Program-made: the position numbers and the translations under genes | Source: Clostridia bacterium | GTDB taxonomy: Bacteria; Bacillota; Clostridia; Oscillospirales; Acutalibacteraceae | Reading direction: 5' to 3' | Length of the DNA stretch: 64,000 bases | Assembly: GCA_017395425.1 (NCBI GenBank) | Contig: JAFPUM010000054.1 | Coordinates: 1 to 64,000 of the forward strand | Notes under the pieces: generated by a model | What the model was told of the DNA's origin: nothing | Database searches by the model: none | The model's input: the letters and a program-made list of their open reading frames with translations, nothing else | In this document: positions 40,571-49,182 of the stretch, in pieces | How positions within the stretch are numbered: the stretch's first letter is position 1 | How the letters are laid out: each line of letters opens with the position of its first letter

Positions 40571-41821
40571 TTAGTCAAGGCGATTAATCACGCCGAGCAG
40601 TACCGGCAGATTGTAATTGCGGTCAACTACCATAAAGAGGAAGGGACGATCGAGTGTAATGACAAAGAGATCAGTGGGGATACCCTTCTCATCCGCGACC
40701 GACGCGGCTGTACCCTTTCTGGTTCCCTGTTCGGTAATGCTGAAAGAAGAGCGTACAAACAAATCGCCCGCATACAGCTTGCCGTCCGATGTTCCCAGCT
40801 TCAGCAGGTTGGCAGCCTCCGGATTAAACGACTGATTCAGCTTCATTTCACGGAGCGTATCCGCCATACCGCTGCGGGATTCATAACTGAATTTGGGAAT
40901 CGTCGCGTCTACCCAATAGGGCATCTCGCTCTTAAAGAGTTTGGTATATTTATCACCGACCGTAATGCTGGCGATATAATCTTTGATATTGGTAAACTCG
41001 CGAGGCAGAATCGCCACAAACGCATAGTTGCCGCCGGAGAATTCCTTGATAAAGCCCGAGGAAAGATCATCGTGAATATATGCCTGTTCATAGCCGGACA
41101 TCATCTGTGCCTTCTGCTCTTCCCCCGACGTAGTGGTGAAAACGCTTTCCTGAATATTCTGATAAGAATACTGCTTCGACCAGCTTCCGTCGAGCAGCAC
41201 CGAACTCATCAGATACATGGGAGCATCATCGGGCAGTTCATCGACAATATATTCCACGCTCTGTCTGGTTTCATTGGAAATCCAGTTGCTGATATTTGTC
41301 ACCGCGCTCGCACCGAAGGTCTCTTTGAACATAGCGTTGCCATAATACGTAGCGTTGGTCTGCAAAAACTCCTGATTGACCGAAACCTTCTTATCGGCAT
41401 TAAACCATGCGGCATTATTGAAATACAGCTTGGTCATATCCGAATCCGCCAGCCGCTCCTCATAGGAATGAATATAGACATTCATCTGTTCGGGCGTGAG
41501 CGTCGTACCGAGCATACTTTTCAGTTCATCCGCATTGGCTCCGCCGGCACCGTTATAGAGCAGACCCAGGTTGTGTGCCACTGCGAGCGGCGAAACAATG
41601 ACGTTCTCATCGTCGGATGTATATGCTTTTTGCAGCAGTTTGAACGCGAATGTACCGTATTTCTGACAAAACTGATCGTTCAGATCCGCTTCGGAAGCAT
41701 TTTCAGCCGTAATGCCTTCCATCAGGTTTTCAGCGGTTACTTCTTTCTCGCAACCCGCGAAAGCGCCAATCAGCATTGCGGAAGCAATCAGAACGGAAAC
41801 CGCGCGACGTATTTTTTTCAT
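40571..41821 (-). CDS. Serpin lipoprotein (serine protease inhibitor)
   Basis: A 416-residue exported lipoprotein: lipobox FAGC near residue 24. The body is a serpin: SPLAVAHNLGLLYNGA, the ISNWISNETRQSVE stretch, LLDGSWSKQY and the closing PFLFMVVDRNYNLPVLLGVI. The reactive-loop hinge reads ITEQGTRKGTAASVADEKG; it keeps the small residues near P15-P8 but has Arg-Lys at about P13-P12, unusual for an inhibitory serpin. Bacterial serpins in gut Firmicutes and bifidobacteria are thought to block host or neighbour proteases. It is a single-gene unit, with SD GAAAGGGGAAA. Confidence 0.9.
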   Translation of the reverse strand: MKKIRRAVSVLIASAMLIGAFAGCEKEVTAENLMEGITAENASEADLNDQFCQKYGTFAFKLLQKAYTSDDENVIVSPLAVAHNLGLLYNGAGGANADELKSMLGTTLTPEQMNVYIHSYEERLADSDMTKLYFNNAAWFNADKKVSVNQEFLQTNATYYGNAMFKETFGASAVTNISNWISNETRQSVEYIVDELPDDAPMYLMSSVLLDGSWSKQYSYQNIQESVFTTTSGEEQKAQMMSGYEQAYIHDDLSSGFIKEFSGGNYAFVAILPREFTNIKDYIASITVGDKYTKLFKSEMPYWVDATIPKFSYESRSGMADTLREMKLNQSFNPEAANLLKLGTSDGKLYAGDLFVRSSFSITEQGTRKGTAASVADEKGIPTDLFVITLDRPFLFMVVDRNYNLPVLLGVINRLD

Positions 41822-41951
41822 CAGGTAATTTCCCCTTTCGGTTGGTTTACCAGTATTATACCATCTATTTTCGGAAAAGGGAAGAAGTTTTATTCATTTT
41901 TTTGAAATTTTTACGTTTTCAGCCAATGACCATGGGCTTTTTGCGTCAAAA

Positions 41952-42572
41952 TCAATCCTCACAGGCAATCAGTTCATGCGCATAGGGAAGCGACAAAATC
42001 CAATCGCAGAAAGTATGCCATTCGTCGAGCTTATGATGACGGCGGGCAAAGTAAATATTGACCAGTGTTTCATAATTCATCGTACAGGTGCGCATCTGCT
42101 GATAGCTCGACGGAAGCAGCTGAATGAGGTCATACCAGTCTGCCTTATCCTTTGTCTCCAGATAGCGCAGCCGAATCCGTTCCAATTCTTCCACCACACT
42201 TTGCAAAAAGGCTTCTGTGGAAGGCGTCATATGATCGTGGCTGAAATCGTCCAGTACAAAGGGCTTTGCGGAAATTTTATGCATGGTACTGGTGGAGTTG
42301 GCGACCGTTGCCACCTTATAGGTGTCGTATTCCTTCCACCAGTACAGCGGCGCGGTGATATCCACCGATACAAAAACCTGCCGTAAGAACTTCCGATGAT
42401 CGCTTCCCGCACGGCGCAGACGTCCCGCCAGATCCAAATCGTTTGCCCCCAGCACATAATCCCCGTCCTCGTTATAGTAGCTGTCGCTTCGCGCCCAGCT
42501 GTTCATGGGATTGCGCGCACCGCGCATGGCATTTTCCAGATTCATCACACTGGTTCTTTCCAGTTGAATCAT
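41952..42572 (-). CDS. ThyX-like protein without the flavin-site signature
   Basis: A 206-residue protein resembling flavin-dependent thymidylate synthases in layout: ITAPLYWWKEYDTYKVATVA takes the place of the family stretch KAPxFVxRQWxRHR, and LPSSYQQMRTCTMNYETL corresponds to the substrate-side helix, ending HHKLDEWHTFCDWI. The RHR(x7)S flavin motif is absent, so thymidylate synthesis by this protein is doubtful. Relatives are common in Clostridia and phages as unassigned proteins as far as I recall. ATG chosen behind AAAGGATGG. Function unknown. Confidence 0.55.
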   Translation of the reverse strand: MIQLERTSVMNLENAMRGARNPMNSWARSDSYYNEDGDYVLGANDLDLAGRLRRAGSDHRKFLRQVFVSVDITAPLYWWKEYDTYKVATVANSTSTMHKISAKPFVLDDFSHDHMTPSTEAFLQSVVEELERIRLRYLETKDKADWYDLIQLLPSSYQQMRTCTMNYETLVNIYFARRHHKLDEWHTFCDWILSLPYAHELIACED

Positions 42573-42627
42573 ACAACCATCCTTTCTGAAAACTACGGAT
42601 ATAGCAAAAGGTGAACAGCAACACAGC

Positions 42628-42647
42628 GTACTGAAATATTTCAGTAC
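42628..42647. repeat. Perfect 20-bp palindrome
   Basis: GTACTGAAAT and its exact complement meet without a spacer, 56 bases before the ThyX-like start codon. Possible operator for that gene or a hairpin at the end of the tRNA transcript. Confidence 0.75.
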
Positions 42648-42652
42648 ACCAT

Positions 42653-42685
42653 CCACTATTCACCATTCGCTATTCACTATTCACG
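42653..42685. repeat. Heptamer repeat array, copy 6 (reverse orientation)
   Basis: ATTCACTATTCAC-type units, the complement of the arrays seen on the plus strand at five other places, here just downstream of tRNA-Leu. Confidence 0.8.
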
Positions 42686-42690
42686 AATTT

Positions 42691-42777
42691 TGGTGCCGGT
42701 GACCGGGGTCGAACCGGTACGGTATCGCTACCACCGGATTTTGAGTCCGGCACGTCTGCCAATTCCATCACACCGGC
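42691..42777 (-). tRNA. tRNA-Leu (anticodon CAA)
   Basis: An 87-base tRNA with acceptor GCCGGTG paired to CACCGGC, encoded CCA end, loop CTCAAAA giving anticodon CAA, TTCGA in the T loop and the extended variable arm of a class II tRNA. It reads UUG leucine codons and is co-transcribed after tRNA-Ala. Confidence 0.95.
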
Positions 42778-42784
42778 AAATAAA

Positions 42785-42812
42785 ATGTCTTGCGGATCGC
42801 TCCGCAAGACAT
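42785..42812 (-). terminator. Hairpin between tRNA-Ala and tRNA-Leu
   Basis: Perfect 12-bp arms (ATGTCTTGCGGA and complement) around a 4-base loop, followed on the minus strand by TTTTATTT. It looks like an intrinsic terminator, or a processing hairpin if both tRNAs share one transcript. Confidence 0.7.
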
Positions 42813-42817
42813 CTAAA

Positions 42818-42893
42818 TGGTGGAGCATAGGGGAGTCGAACCCCTGACCTTTTGAATGCCATTCAAACGCGCTCCCAACTGCGCTAATGCCCC
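42818..42893 (-). tRNA. tRNA-Ala (anticodon GGC)
   Basis: A 76-base tRNA with acceptor GGGGCAT/ATGCTCC (one G-U pair), encoded CCA, anticodon loop ATGGCAT giving GGC, and GGTTCGACTCC in the T arm. It reads GCC and GCU. Preceded by a strong promoter. Confidence 0.95.
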
Positions 42894-42934
42894 GTGTCGT
42901 TCCGACGATCATCACCGTCCGCGACAGCTTCTAA

Positions 42935-42963
42935 ACTATACCATACAGGATTGGCGTTGTCAA
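42935..42963 (-). promoter_or_regulatory. SigA promoter of the tRNA pair
   Basis: Minus-strand TTGACA (42958-42963) and TATAGT (42935-42940), 17-base spacer, about 40 bases before tRNA-Ala. Confidence 0.85.
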
Positions 42964-43070
42964 GTGTTTTTTTGAAAATCTCATATTTTATACAAACTAT
43001 TTATATATTTATCTGAAAAATTCAAATTCGATACCAAATGATTTTTCCTCCTCTTCCATGCAAAAAAGAC

Positions 43071-43099
43071 TTGCCATGCGAACGAAAAACGCCTATAAT
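43071..43099 (+). promoter_or_regulatory. SigA promoter of radC
   Basis: TTGCCA at 43071-43076 and TATAAT at 43094-43099, 17-base spacer. It lies inside the longer open frame and so argues for the ATG at 43130 as the radC start. Confidence 0.8.
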
Positions 43100-43129
43100 G
43101 AAAAAAAAGACTTGTCGGAGGCGGCGCAA

Positions 43130-43858
43130 ATGCACGAAGAACACACAAAAGGAAAACAATCGTCAGAAGTGGCGCATATGCACGAAGGACATAGAAAAAG
43201 ACTTCGTCAACGGTTTATTCATGAAGGTTTGGAAAACTTTGAACCTCATGTGATTCTGGAACTGCTGCTGTTTTATGCCATTCCGCAGAAGGATACCAAT
43301 GAAATAGCTCACAGGCTGCTGGAACACTTTGGTTCCCTCAGCGAGGTCTTTGACGCGTCGTTTGAAGAATTGATGAAAATAAAAGACATCGGCGAGTATT
43401 CTGCTTCATTGATTTCTATGGTTTCACAGCTCAGCAATGTCTACATGATGGATAAGGCTGCCAAAAAAGCCATACAAGGTCTGGATCAGGTGGCACAATT
43501 TGCCTATGAATGCCTGATGCACAAGAAAACCGAGCATATTCTTCTGATTTGTCTGGACAATAACAAGACAATGATCACCCATAAAATAATAGCAGAGGGC
43601 TCGGTTGATCAATCACTGGGAGATATCCGCGACATTGCCCGGATTATGCTGGGCGTCAATGCCACTGCCGCCGTGCTGGCACACAACCATCCGCGGGGCA
43701 GCACCCGTCCATCCGGGGCTGACGAACAGTTTACTATCAATATCAATGAAGGGCTTTCCAAGCTCCATCTCAAGCTGTTGGATCATGTGATCGTTAATCC
43801 CGGCGGCTATTTTTCCATGGCTTCTGAACCACGGAAATACGGACACTGTTTCTTATAG
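43130..43858 (+). CDS. radC: RadC family JAMM protein
   Basis: A 242-residue protein. N-terminal helix-hairpin-helix region (HRKRLRQRFIHEGLENF to IKDIGEYSASLI), then the JAB/MPN domain at about 120-240 with the metal motif HNHPRGSTRPSGAD. RadC proteins were named for DNA repair, but their biochemical role is still uncertain. Start chosen at the ATG behind GGAGGCGG and downstream of the promoter at 43071. It faces the spoIIIA operon end to end, with a shared hairpin between. Confidence 0.9.
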   Translation: MHEEHTKGKQSSEVAHMHEGHRKRLRQRFIHEGLENFEPHVILELLLFYAIPQKDTNEIAHRLLEHFGSLSEVFDASFEELMKIKDIGEYSASLISMVSQLSNVYMMDKAAKKAIQGLDQVAQFAYECLMHKKTEHILLICLDNNKTMITHKIIAEGSVDQSLGDIRDIARIMLGVNATAAVLAHNHPRGSTRPSGADEQFTININEGLSKLHLKLLDHVIVNPGGYFSMASEPRKYGHCFL

Positions 43859-43876
43859 TCACATTTACATCAAACG

Positions 43877-43925
43877 GTTCCCCGCACTGCTGTCTTCTTT
43901 ATGGAAATACAACAGTGCAGGGAAC
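43877..43925. terminator. Hairpin between radC and spoIIIAH
   Basis: GTTCCCCGCACTG paired with CAGTGCAGGGAAC, one bulge, in the 91-base gap between converging genes. No T run on either side, so termination efficiency is uncertain. Confidence 0.6.
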
Positions 43926-43949
43926 GCTGTATCCGAACATATGATGGTA

Positions 43950-44504
43950 TTATTTCACAGGTGTAATGGTGATGTCTTTTACCTGCACACCGGTCTGGGA
44001 TGTCACGATTTCCGTGACCACGGAAACCTTATCGGCCGTCAGGCCGTCCGATTCCGGCAGCAATACCGTTACCTTTCCGTCATTGATAAACACCATGCAG
44101 TCACTGTATCCCTTGGCCTTGATCAGTGTTTCGGTGGTATTTTCCTTTTGGATATTGTTGATATGCGCGGTCCGGCTCTCAAGTGCCTGCGCTTTGAGTA
44201 CAGGATCGGATGAAGCGTCCTTAAGCTGCTTTTCCAACTGATCCAGCACGGCATCGCGGGCGTTTTGCCGGTTGAACCGGCTCTCGCTCAGCGGGCTGAC
44301 GGCTGTCGTGCCGGTTTCCTTGGCGTCGCTGCTCACATCTGCGGACACGTATTTTGCCTTTCCCAATTCCGAATCGCTCACCGTCGTCTGCCCCGTCGGC
44401 CAGACAAAGCGTTCCGTGGGTGCAAGCTTCCAGTTCAGACCAACCGCCGCTCCCAGTGCCAGCACCAGTCCCGCCAGCATCACATGTCTTTTTCCGATTT
44501 TCAT
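43950..44504 (-). CDS. spoIIIAH: Stage III sporulation protein AH
   Basis: A 184-residue mother-cell membrane protein with one N-terminal helix (about 8-27) and an extracytoplasmic ring-forming domain (FNRQNARDAVLDQLEKQL to VTSQTGVQVKDITI). SpoIIIAH binds SpoIIQ across the engulfment space to form the channel between mother cell and forespore. Last gene of the spoIIIA operon. SD AGGAGGAAT. Confidence 0.93.
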   Translation of the reverse strand: MKIGKRHVMLAGLVLALGAAVGLNWKLAPTERFVWPTGQTTVSDSELGKAKYVSADVSSDAKETGTTAVSPLSESRFNRQNARDAVLDQLEKQLKDASSDPVLKAQALESRTAHINNIQKENTTETLIKAKGYSDCMVFINDGKVTVLLPESDGLTADKVSVVTEIVTSQTGVQVKDITITPVK

Positions 44505-44566
44505 TTTGGATTCCTCCTAGGTTGTCAGTAATTTTTTTACAGAATTGATCAATAGAAATTCCTGCA

Positions 44567-45199
44567 TTATTCTCCCAATCTCGTGACGCACACGCGATTG
44601 GAGCCGGTATGAAGCGCGGTAGTCACCAGATCGGTGATCCGCTGACGTACATCCGCATCGTCCGCGCCGCTGCATACCACCACTACCCCGGCGACCGTGG
44701 GTGTGATTTCCTTCAGCAGCAGCGGCGCCTCTCCCCCGCCTCCGTTGACCAGAATCAGGGATTCTTCTCCCGTCCGCTTTTCATCACGAACCGTTTTGCC
44801 GCCGTCATCGGATTTTTCCGACAGCGCAGCGGTGTTTTTTTGCTGACTGGCATAGACATATTCGGTACCGCATTCCAGCGTAATCATAACCTTTGTGCGA
44901 CCCGCGCCGTCCACGGAGGAAATCAGTTCGGTCAGTCTCGCTTCCAACTGTCTGGTGTATTCCTCCTGACTGAGTGAAGCCGTTTCGACACTGCCTGCCG
45001 TCTGTACAGCGGCTGATGTGGTTCGTGTCGGCTGCGAAAACCGGTCAGAGAAATAAATCAGCATCATGGCGGCTAAGCCGAGCAGCACAATGATCCGCAG
45101 CCGGGTATCCCGATCAACGCGGGCAAAGCGTTCCTTCCACCCTGCCGGAACAATACGTTCCCATAATTCCTTAGCGTGAATGTCATCCAATTCTTTCAC
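44567..45199 (-). CDS. spoIIIAG: Stage III sporulation protein AG
   Basis: A 210-residue protein with a membrane helix (about 33-51) and a ring-building extracellular domain; ending QRITDLVTTALHTGSNRVCVTRL is typical of SpoIIIAG, as is AGRTKVMITLECGTEYVYA. In Bacillus it forms a large ring of the feeding-tube apparatus. Ten bases separate it from spoIIIAF and 62 from spoIIIAH. Confidence 0.92.
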   Translation of the reverse strand: MKELDDIHAKELWERIVPAGWKERFARVDRDTRLRIIVLLGLAAMMLIYFSDRFSQPTRTTSAAVQTAGSVETASLSQEEYTRQLEARLTELISSVDGAGRTKVMITLECGTEYVYASQQKNTAALSEKSDDGGKTVRDEKRTGEESLILVNGGGGEAPLLLKEITPTVAGVVVVCSGADDADVRQRITDLVTTALHTGSNRVCVTRLGE

Positions 45200-45208
45200 T
45201 TCCCTTCC

Positions 45209-45700
45209 TCACGGCGCTTGTTGCTCCACCGTTACTTTCGGTTCCTGCCCGATGTAAGGGAGCAGCAGCCGCTTGATTGATTCGGCTTGTACCGCATCCT
45301 GCTCTTTGACAATCACCTCCACCTGCCCAATGGATATGCGTCTGTCATCGGAATTATCCATCGTAACTTCCATTCGCTGATAAGAAATATGACTGTCGTC
45401 CAGCACGCGGCGGAGATTCTCCTCCAGATAAGCCGCATAGATTCGGCTGGCATTGCTTTCCACCTCATTTTCCAGCGCCGGATTTTCAAAGGAAGCCAGA
45501 GAAAATGGAGATTGGCTGAGCACTTGGAACCATTGTCCCGCGTGGCGCAATGGCTGACAGATCACACACAGAACCATCATGGATACTATCATGCGCAGCA
45601 GTTTGGCGGTGCTGCTTTTGGGAAACAGCATCATAAACAGTGCACCCCATACGCAAGCGACGCATACAGTCATCGTCCATTGACGTATTTCTTCCCACAT
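45209..45700 (-). CDS. spoIIIAF: Stage III sporulation protein AF
   Basis: A 163-residue protein with two N-terminal membrane helices (about 8-27 and 33-50) and a soluble ring-forming domain containing YAAYLEENLRRVLDD and ISIGQVEVIVKEQ. Placed between AE and AG as in all spoIIIA operons. SD GGGAGGAGAG. Confidence 0.9.
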   Translation of the reverse strand: MWEEIRQWTMTVCVACVWGALFMMLFPKSSTAKLLRMIVSMMVLCVICQPLRHAGQWFQVLSQSPFSLASFENPALENEVESNASRIYAAYLEENLRRVLDDSHISYQRMEVTMDNSDDRRISIGQVEVIVKEQDAVQAESIKRLLLPYIGQEPKVTVEQQAP

Positions 45701-45718
45701 TTTCTCTCCTCCCTGCTT

Positions 45719-46885
45719 TTATGCGTTTTGTTGCATGACCGCCAGAATACTGCCCAATGTCAGCAAAAATAGCGAAAAGATCATTACGCCCAGCATCAGT
45801 GACAGCACTGCGGAAAGGGATTTCATCAGCTTGTCAACCGTGTGAAGTTCAAGTACTTCACACACTGCGAGACCGACATCTATGACCATGCGCCATAGTA
45901 TCGTCCGGATCATCAGCGGCAGATACACACATCCTACCGCGATAATGCCGAACGCGCCCACCGAACCGCGTACAAGTGACATTCCGCTCTGAATGGTCAG
46001 ATAAGCGTCGCCCATGGCGCCGCCTACGACCGGCACGCTTCCCGCAATCACAAACCGGGCGGTACGGGCAGCCAGATTGTCTGCCGACGCGGCAATGGCG
46101 CCGCTCAGACTCAGCACGGCAGTCAGTGTGACTGCCAGAAAGCTCAGCATCCATTTAGCGTTTTTTTCAAACAAACGCACTATTGCATCTATCCGGATGG
46201 TTTCGGAGAAGGAAGAGACACAGGACAGGGCAAGAAAGATTTGCAGCAACGGGAGTATCAGTTCCCGCACACAAATGGCACATACCTCTACCGCGCCAAA
46301 CAAAACAGAACGACAGCTTGCCGCCATGACTGCCTGACCATTCGCCAGCAAAATCCCAATGAGAACCACTCCATACGCTTGCGTAAAGGAACACGCCGTC
46401 TGAGAAGCCTGACCAATCTGCCCGATCAGTGCAAAAACCGGCGCGCCCAACGTCACACCCACTGCCATCGCCATCACAGAACCGACAGTCGGCGCCAATG
46501 GCGAATCCAGCGTGTCCTCTCCCCCTTTGAAAAAAGATGCCAGCAGCAGCAGTGCCAAAAGAAATCCAAGGGATGTCAGCGGTGTGCGCATTTCTCTTTG
46601 CGTGACAGATAGCAGGGTATTTACCACTTCTTCTGCTTTCAGCGAAGACAGGGCGTCAGATGTGACTCCTTCTATCCCCAGCCGCTGCAAGTCTTTTTGC
46701 GTTTCTGACGGAAGTTCGTTCCACAGTTCCGTGGCACCGCTGGCTTCCATCTGTGCCTCATAATCATATGAAACCACAGGGGAAGAAGGTTCTGAGACGT
46801 TTGAGGCATATACCATACAGTCTGTCATTGAAATCAGCAGCGGCAGACACAAAAGCAGTACAGTCATCTTTTTTTTCATCAGCAT
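45719..46885 (-). CDS. spoIIIAE: Stage III sporulation protein AE
   Basis: A 388-residue polytopic membrane protein with a signal peptide at the start and about seven further helices. Recognised by TPLTSLGFLLALLLLASFF, the AARTARFVIAGSVPVVGGAM stretch and MIRTILWRMVIDVGLAVCEV. It is the largest membrane subunit of the SpoIIIA-SpoIIQ complex and related to transporter components. It abuts spoIIIAD by one base. Confidence 0.93.
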   Translation of the reverse strand: MLMKKKMTVLLLCLPLLISMTDCMVYASNVSEPSSPVVSYDYEAQMEASGATELWNELPSETQKDLQRLGIEGVTSDALSSLKAEEVVNTLLSVTQREMRTPLTSLGFLLALLLLASFFKGGEDTLDSPLAPTVGSVMAMAVGVTLGAPVFALIGQIGQASQTACSFTQAYGVVLIGILLANGQAVMAASCRSVLFGAVEVCAICVRELILPLLQIFLALSCVSSFSETIRIDAIVRLFEKNAKWMLSFLAVTLTAVLSLSGAIAASADNLAARTARFVIAGSVPVVGGAMGDAYLTIQSGMSLVRGSVGAFGIIAVGCVYLPLMIRTILWRMVIDVGLAVCEVLELHTVDKLMKSLSAVLSLMLGVMIFSLFLLTLGSILAVMQQNA

Positions 46886-47274
46886 TACGCTCCGATCATT
46901 TGTGTGGCCAGCGACAGCATTTCACGAAACAGAGGAAACGCTGTCAGGAGCAGCGCCACTCGTCCGCCCAATTCCATTTTCCCTGCCAGCGCGGTTTGTC
47001 CCGCATCGCGGCAAACATCCGCCGCCGCCTGTACCGCGAGGCAAATCCCTACGGATTTCAAAACAATATCAAAAAAACGACTTTCTATGCCGCCGAGCTC
47101 TGAAAGCGCTCGCATTTCTTCCAGAATCGGCAGCGCGGCTGACAGTAAATACAGTGACAGTACTACACCGCAGACCAGGCAGAGTGTCAGTGCCAATTCC
47201 GGTTTGCATTGCCCTAATGTGACAATTAACAGGCACATGACGATACCCATACCCGCGAATGACAGCAGATTCAT
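46885..47274 (-). CDS. spoIIIAD: Stage III sporulation protein AD
   Basis: A 129-residue protein with about four membrane helices, including FFDIVLKSVGICLAVQAAAD and the RVALLLTAFPLF segment. It resembles SpoIIIAC and sits after it, both small channel-complex subunits. ATG with AGGAGG about ten bases upstream; a longer frame upstream is not supported. Confidence 0.9.
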   Translation of the reverse strand: MNLLSFAGMGIVMCLLIVTLGQCKPELALTLCLVCGVVLSLYLLSAALPILEEMRALSELGGIESRFFDIVLKSVGICLAVQAAADVCRDAGQTALAGKMELGGRVALLLTAFPLFREMLSLATQMIGA

Positions 47275-47305
47275 TTCCCGCTTACCTCCTGCCAGTATTA
47301 CAATA

Positions 47306-47500
47306 TTACAGTCCAAAGGTGGTTTTGACGGTTTCAAACAGGATACTGATTTCGGATATCATCATCATCAGTACCACAATAATTCCCGCCAAAGTGGTCA
47401 TCATTGCCTGTTCCTCACGCCCTGCGCGGATCAATACCTGATTGAGTACTGCCACAATGATGCCGATGGCGGCAATTCTGAAAATCAGATCCACATCCAT
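47306..47500 (-). CDS. spoIIIAC: Stage III sporulation protein AC
   Basis: A 64-residue protein of two membrane helices (about 5-24 and 32-55) with a polar turn RAGREEQAM between, the exact SpoIIIAC layout. Short genes like this are easy to overlook, but its size and place between AB and AD are diagnostic. SD AAAGGA. Confidence 0.92.
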   Translation of the reverse strand: MDVDLIFRIAAIGIIVAVLNQVLIRAGREEQAMMTTLAGIIVVLMMMISEISILFETVKTTFGL

Positions 47501-47542
47501 GTCCGCCGATCCGTCCTTTCTGTTTGAGTGATTCCTCTGGAT

Positions 47543-48055
47543 TCACAGCAGCAGCAGCGCAAGAATGATGCCGCATGAAGAGCCAATCGCCGTATATACG
47601 CTGCCGTCAGAAGTCATTTTAAGCCTCGATTCGTCACAGGCGCGGGATAATCGTTCATCAATCAGCGCAAAGGTGCGAAGCTCACCATCCACATCGTTTT
47701 TCCCCAGCAGCGCAGCGCAATCAGATAACAGTTGTATATCCTTCACAGACAAACACAACTCATCTTTTTCGGCATAAAGTGTCTTTGTCCACGCAGTCGC
47801 AAAAACCGCTTGTGCTTGTGCCAGCGTGTCCTGAAGCTGCTGTAAAAAAAGCGCCTCAGGATGTCGTTCCGATAATGCTGCAATCATTTCGTTCAGTGTC
47901 AGCCCGCTGTGGGCTACCATACCCCGCATTTCCAGAAACAGAGCGCGAAACCATTCCAGCCGCTCTGAGCGAACCGTGAGTTTCCGTTTTCCCTCCCACC
48001 CCAGCCGCCAGCCGCATAGCACCAGCACACCGCAAGCCATGATTTTAAGCGTCAT
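47543..48055 (-). CDS. spoIIIAB: Stage III sporulation protein AB
   Basis: A 170-residue protein with hydrophobic ends and a helical middle: RLEWFRALFLEMRGMVAHS near residue 33 and LLSDCAALLGKNDVDGE near 110 are family-typical. Structurally related to a type II secretion subunit (GspF-like). Its start overlaps the end of spoIIIAA by 11 bases. Confidence 0.92.
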   Translation of the reverse strand: MTLKIMACGVLVLCGWRLGWEGKRKLTVRSERLEWFRALFLEMRGMVAHSGLTLNEMIAALSERHPEALFLQQLQDTLAQAQAVFATAWTKTLYAEKDELCLSVKDIQLLSDCAALLGKNDVDGELRTFALIDERLSRACDESRLKMTSDGSVYTAIGSSCGIILALLLL

Positions 48056-48977
48056 GCCCGTTCACCTCGATAATACGGTCCACCATGCCGACTTCATGCG
48101 GTTTGAGCAGAATCAAAGAACCAAACGCACCTGTCCGTCGTAATGTCTGAAAAGACTTGCGCCTGTAAAGTTCATCCACATCACAGGCGTGAATCGACGA
48201 AATAATGGCTATACCCGCATTGAGTCCTTCACAAACCGCCTCCGCCTCGCCTTCACCGCCGATTTCATCGCAGATAATAACGTCGGGTGAAAGCGTGCGA
48301 AGTGCGATTAAAATGCCTTCTCCTTTGGGATAACCGTTCAATACGTCACAGAAGGGTCCCAACGTATGCTGGGGTTCCCCACGATACATAGCGGCAATTT
48401 CTCCTCGTTCGTCCACTATCGTAACCTTTTGGCGATACGCTGACGAGGAAAGCGACAGCGCGATATCTCGCAGCAGTGTGGTCTTTCCGCTTCCGGGCGA
48501 CCCCACAATCAGTGATCCGGCAGGCAAACGGGAAAAAATTGCCTCTGATAGGGACGAAGCACAGCCGATATATTCATTGGCAATCCGGATATTGATGGAC
48601 GAAACATATCGCAATGTCCGGTTTCCGTTGCTGTCGGTTGCTGCTGTACCGCAAATCCCCACTCGATGTCCTCCCGGAAGTGTGACAAAACCGTTTGCGA
48701 GTTCGTTTTGATAGCTGTAAACCGAGTAATCGCAGATTTTTTCAAACACTTCACGAATCTCTCTGCCCGTCAGTCGATGATTCTCGCACAGGAAATGTGC
48801 CTGTCGTCCCGCCATAATCACAATTGGCTGTCCGCATCGAAGACGTATTTCATGCGCGTATGTTTTCCCGGGGGATTGCCACTGTGCCAGTGCTTCCGCC
48901 GCATATGCCGGAAGATAGGAAGCAAAATCCCACGGAACACAGCGACGGTTCTCTGAAAGTGTCATGGTAATTGACAT
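48045..48977 (-). CDS. spoIIIAA: Stage III sporulation protein AA (ATPase)
   Basis: A 310-residue secretion-type ATPase powering the SpoIIIA complex. Walker A GSPGSGKTTLLRD is near residues 155-165, and VIICDEIGGEGEAEAV supplies Walker B. The opening region has LPAYAAEALAQW and GGHRVGICG. Start chosen at the ATG behind AAGGAGGAC, giving the usual length. It heads the eight-gene operon. Confidence 0.94.
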   Translation of the reverse strand: MSITMTLSENRRCVPWDFASYLPAYAAEALAQWQSPGKTYAHEIRLRCGQPIVIMAGRQAHFLCENHRLTGREIREVFEKICDYSVYSYQNELANGFVTLPGGHRVGICGTAATDSNGNRTLRYVSSINIRIANEYIGCASSLSEAIFSRLPAGSLIVGSPGSGKTTLLRDIALSLSSSAYRQKVTIVDERGEIAAMYRGEPQHTLGPFCDVLNGYPKGEGILIALRTLSPDVIICDEIGGEGEAEAVCEGLNAGIAIISSIHACDVDELYRRKSFQTLRRTGAFGSLILLKPHEVGMVDRIIEVNGHDA

Positions 48978-49000
48978 GATGCACGTCCTCCTTTTGCCAA

Positions 49001-49029
49001 ATGTATATGCGGACAATCTCAGAATATGC
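49001..49029 (-). promoter_or_regulatory. Putative SigE promoter of the spoIIIA operon
   Basis: Minus-strand GCATATT (49023-49029) and CATATACAT (49001-49009) with a 13-base spacer, about 25 bases before the spoIIIAA start. This fits the mother-cell SigE pattern (ATATT then CATAcanT) with a slightly short spacer; in Bacillus this operon is SigE-controlled. Confidence 0.6.
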
Positions 49030-49182
49030 CTGATCTCACAAAGAAAACCTGTTCCACATGAAACAATTTCAGATTGATACAATTTGTTAAAAATGTTGTG
49101 ACAGAAAGAATTGCGGTTGTCATACTTTGTTCATAATAATATGTTATACTAGGATTCATCCCATGGAAATGAGGTTATCCGA

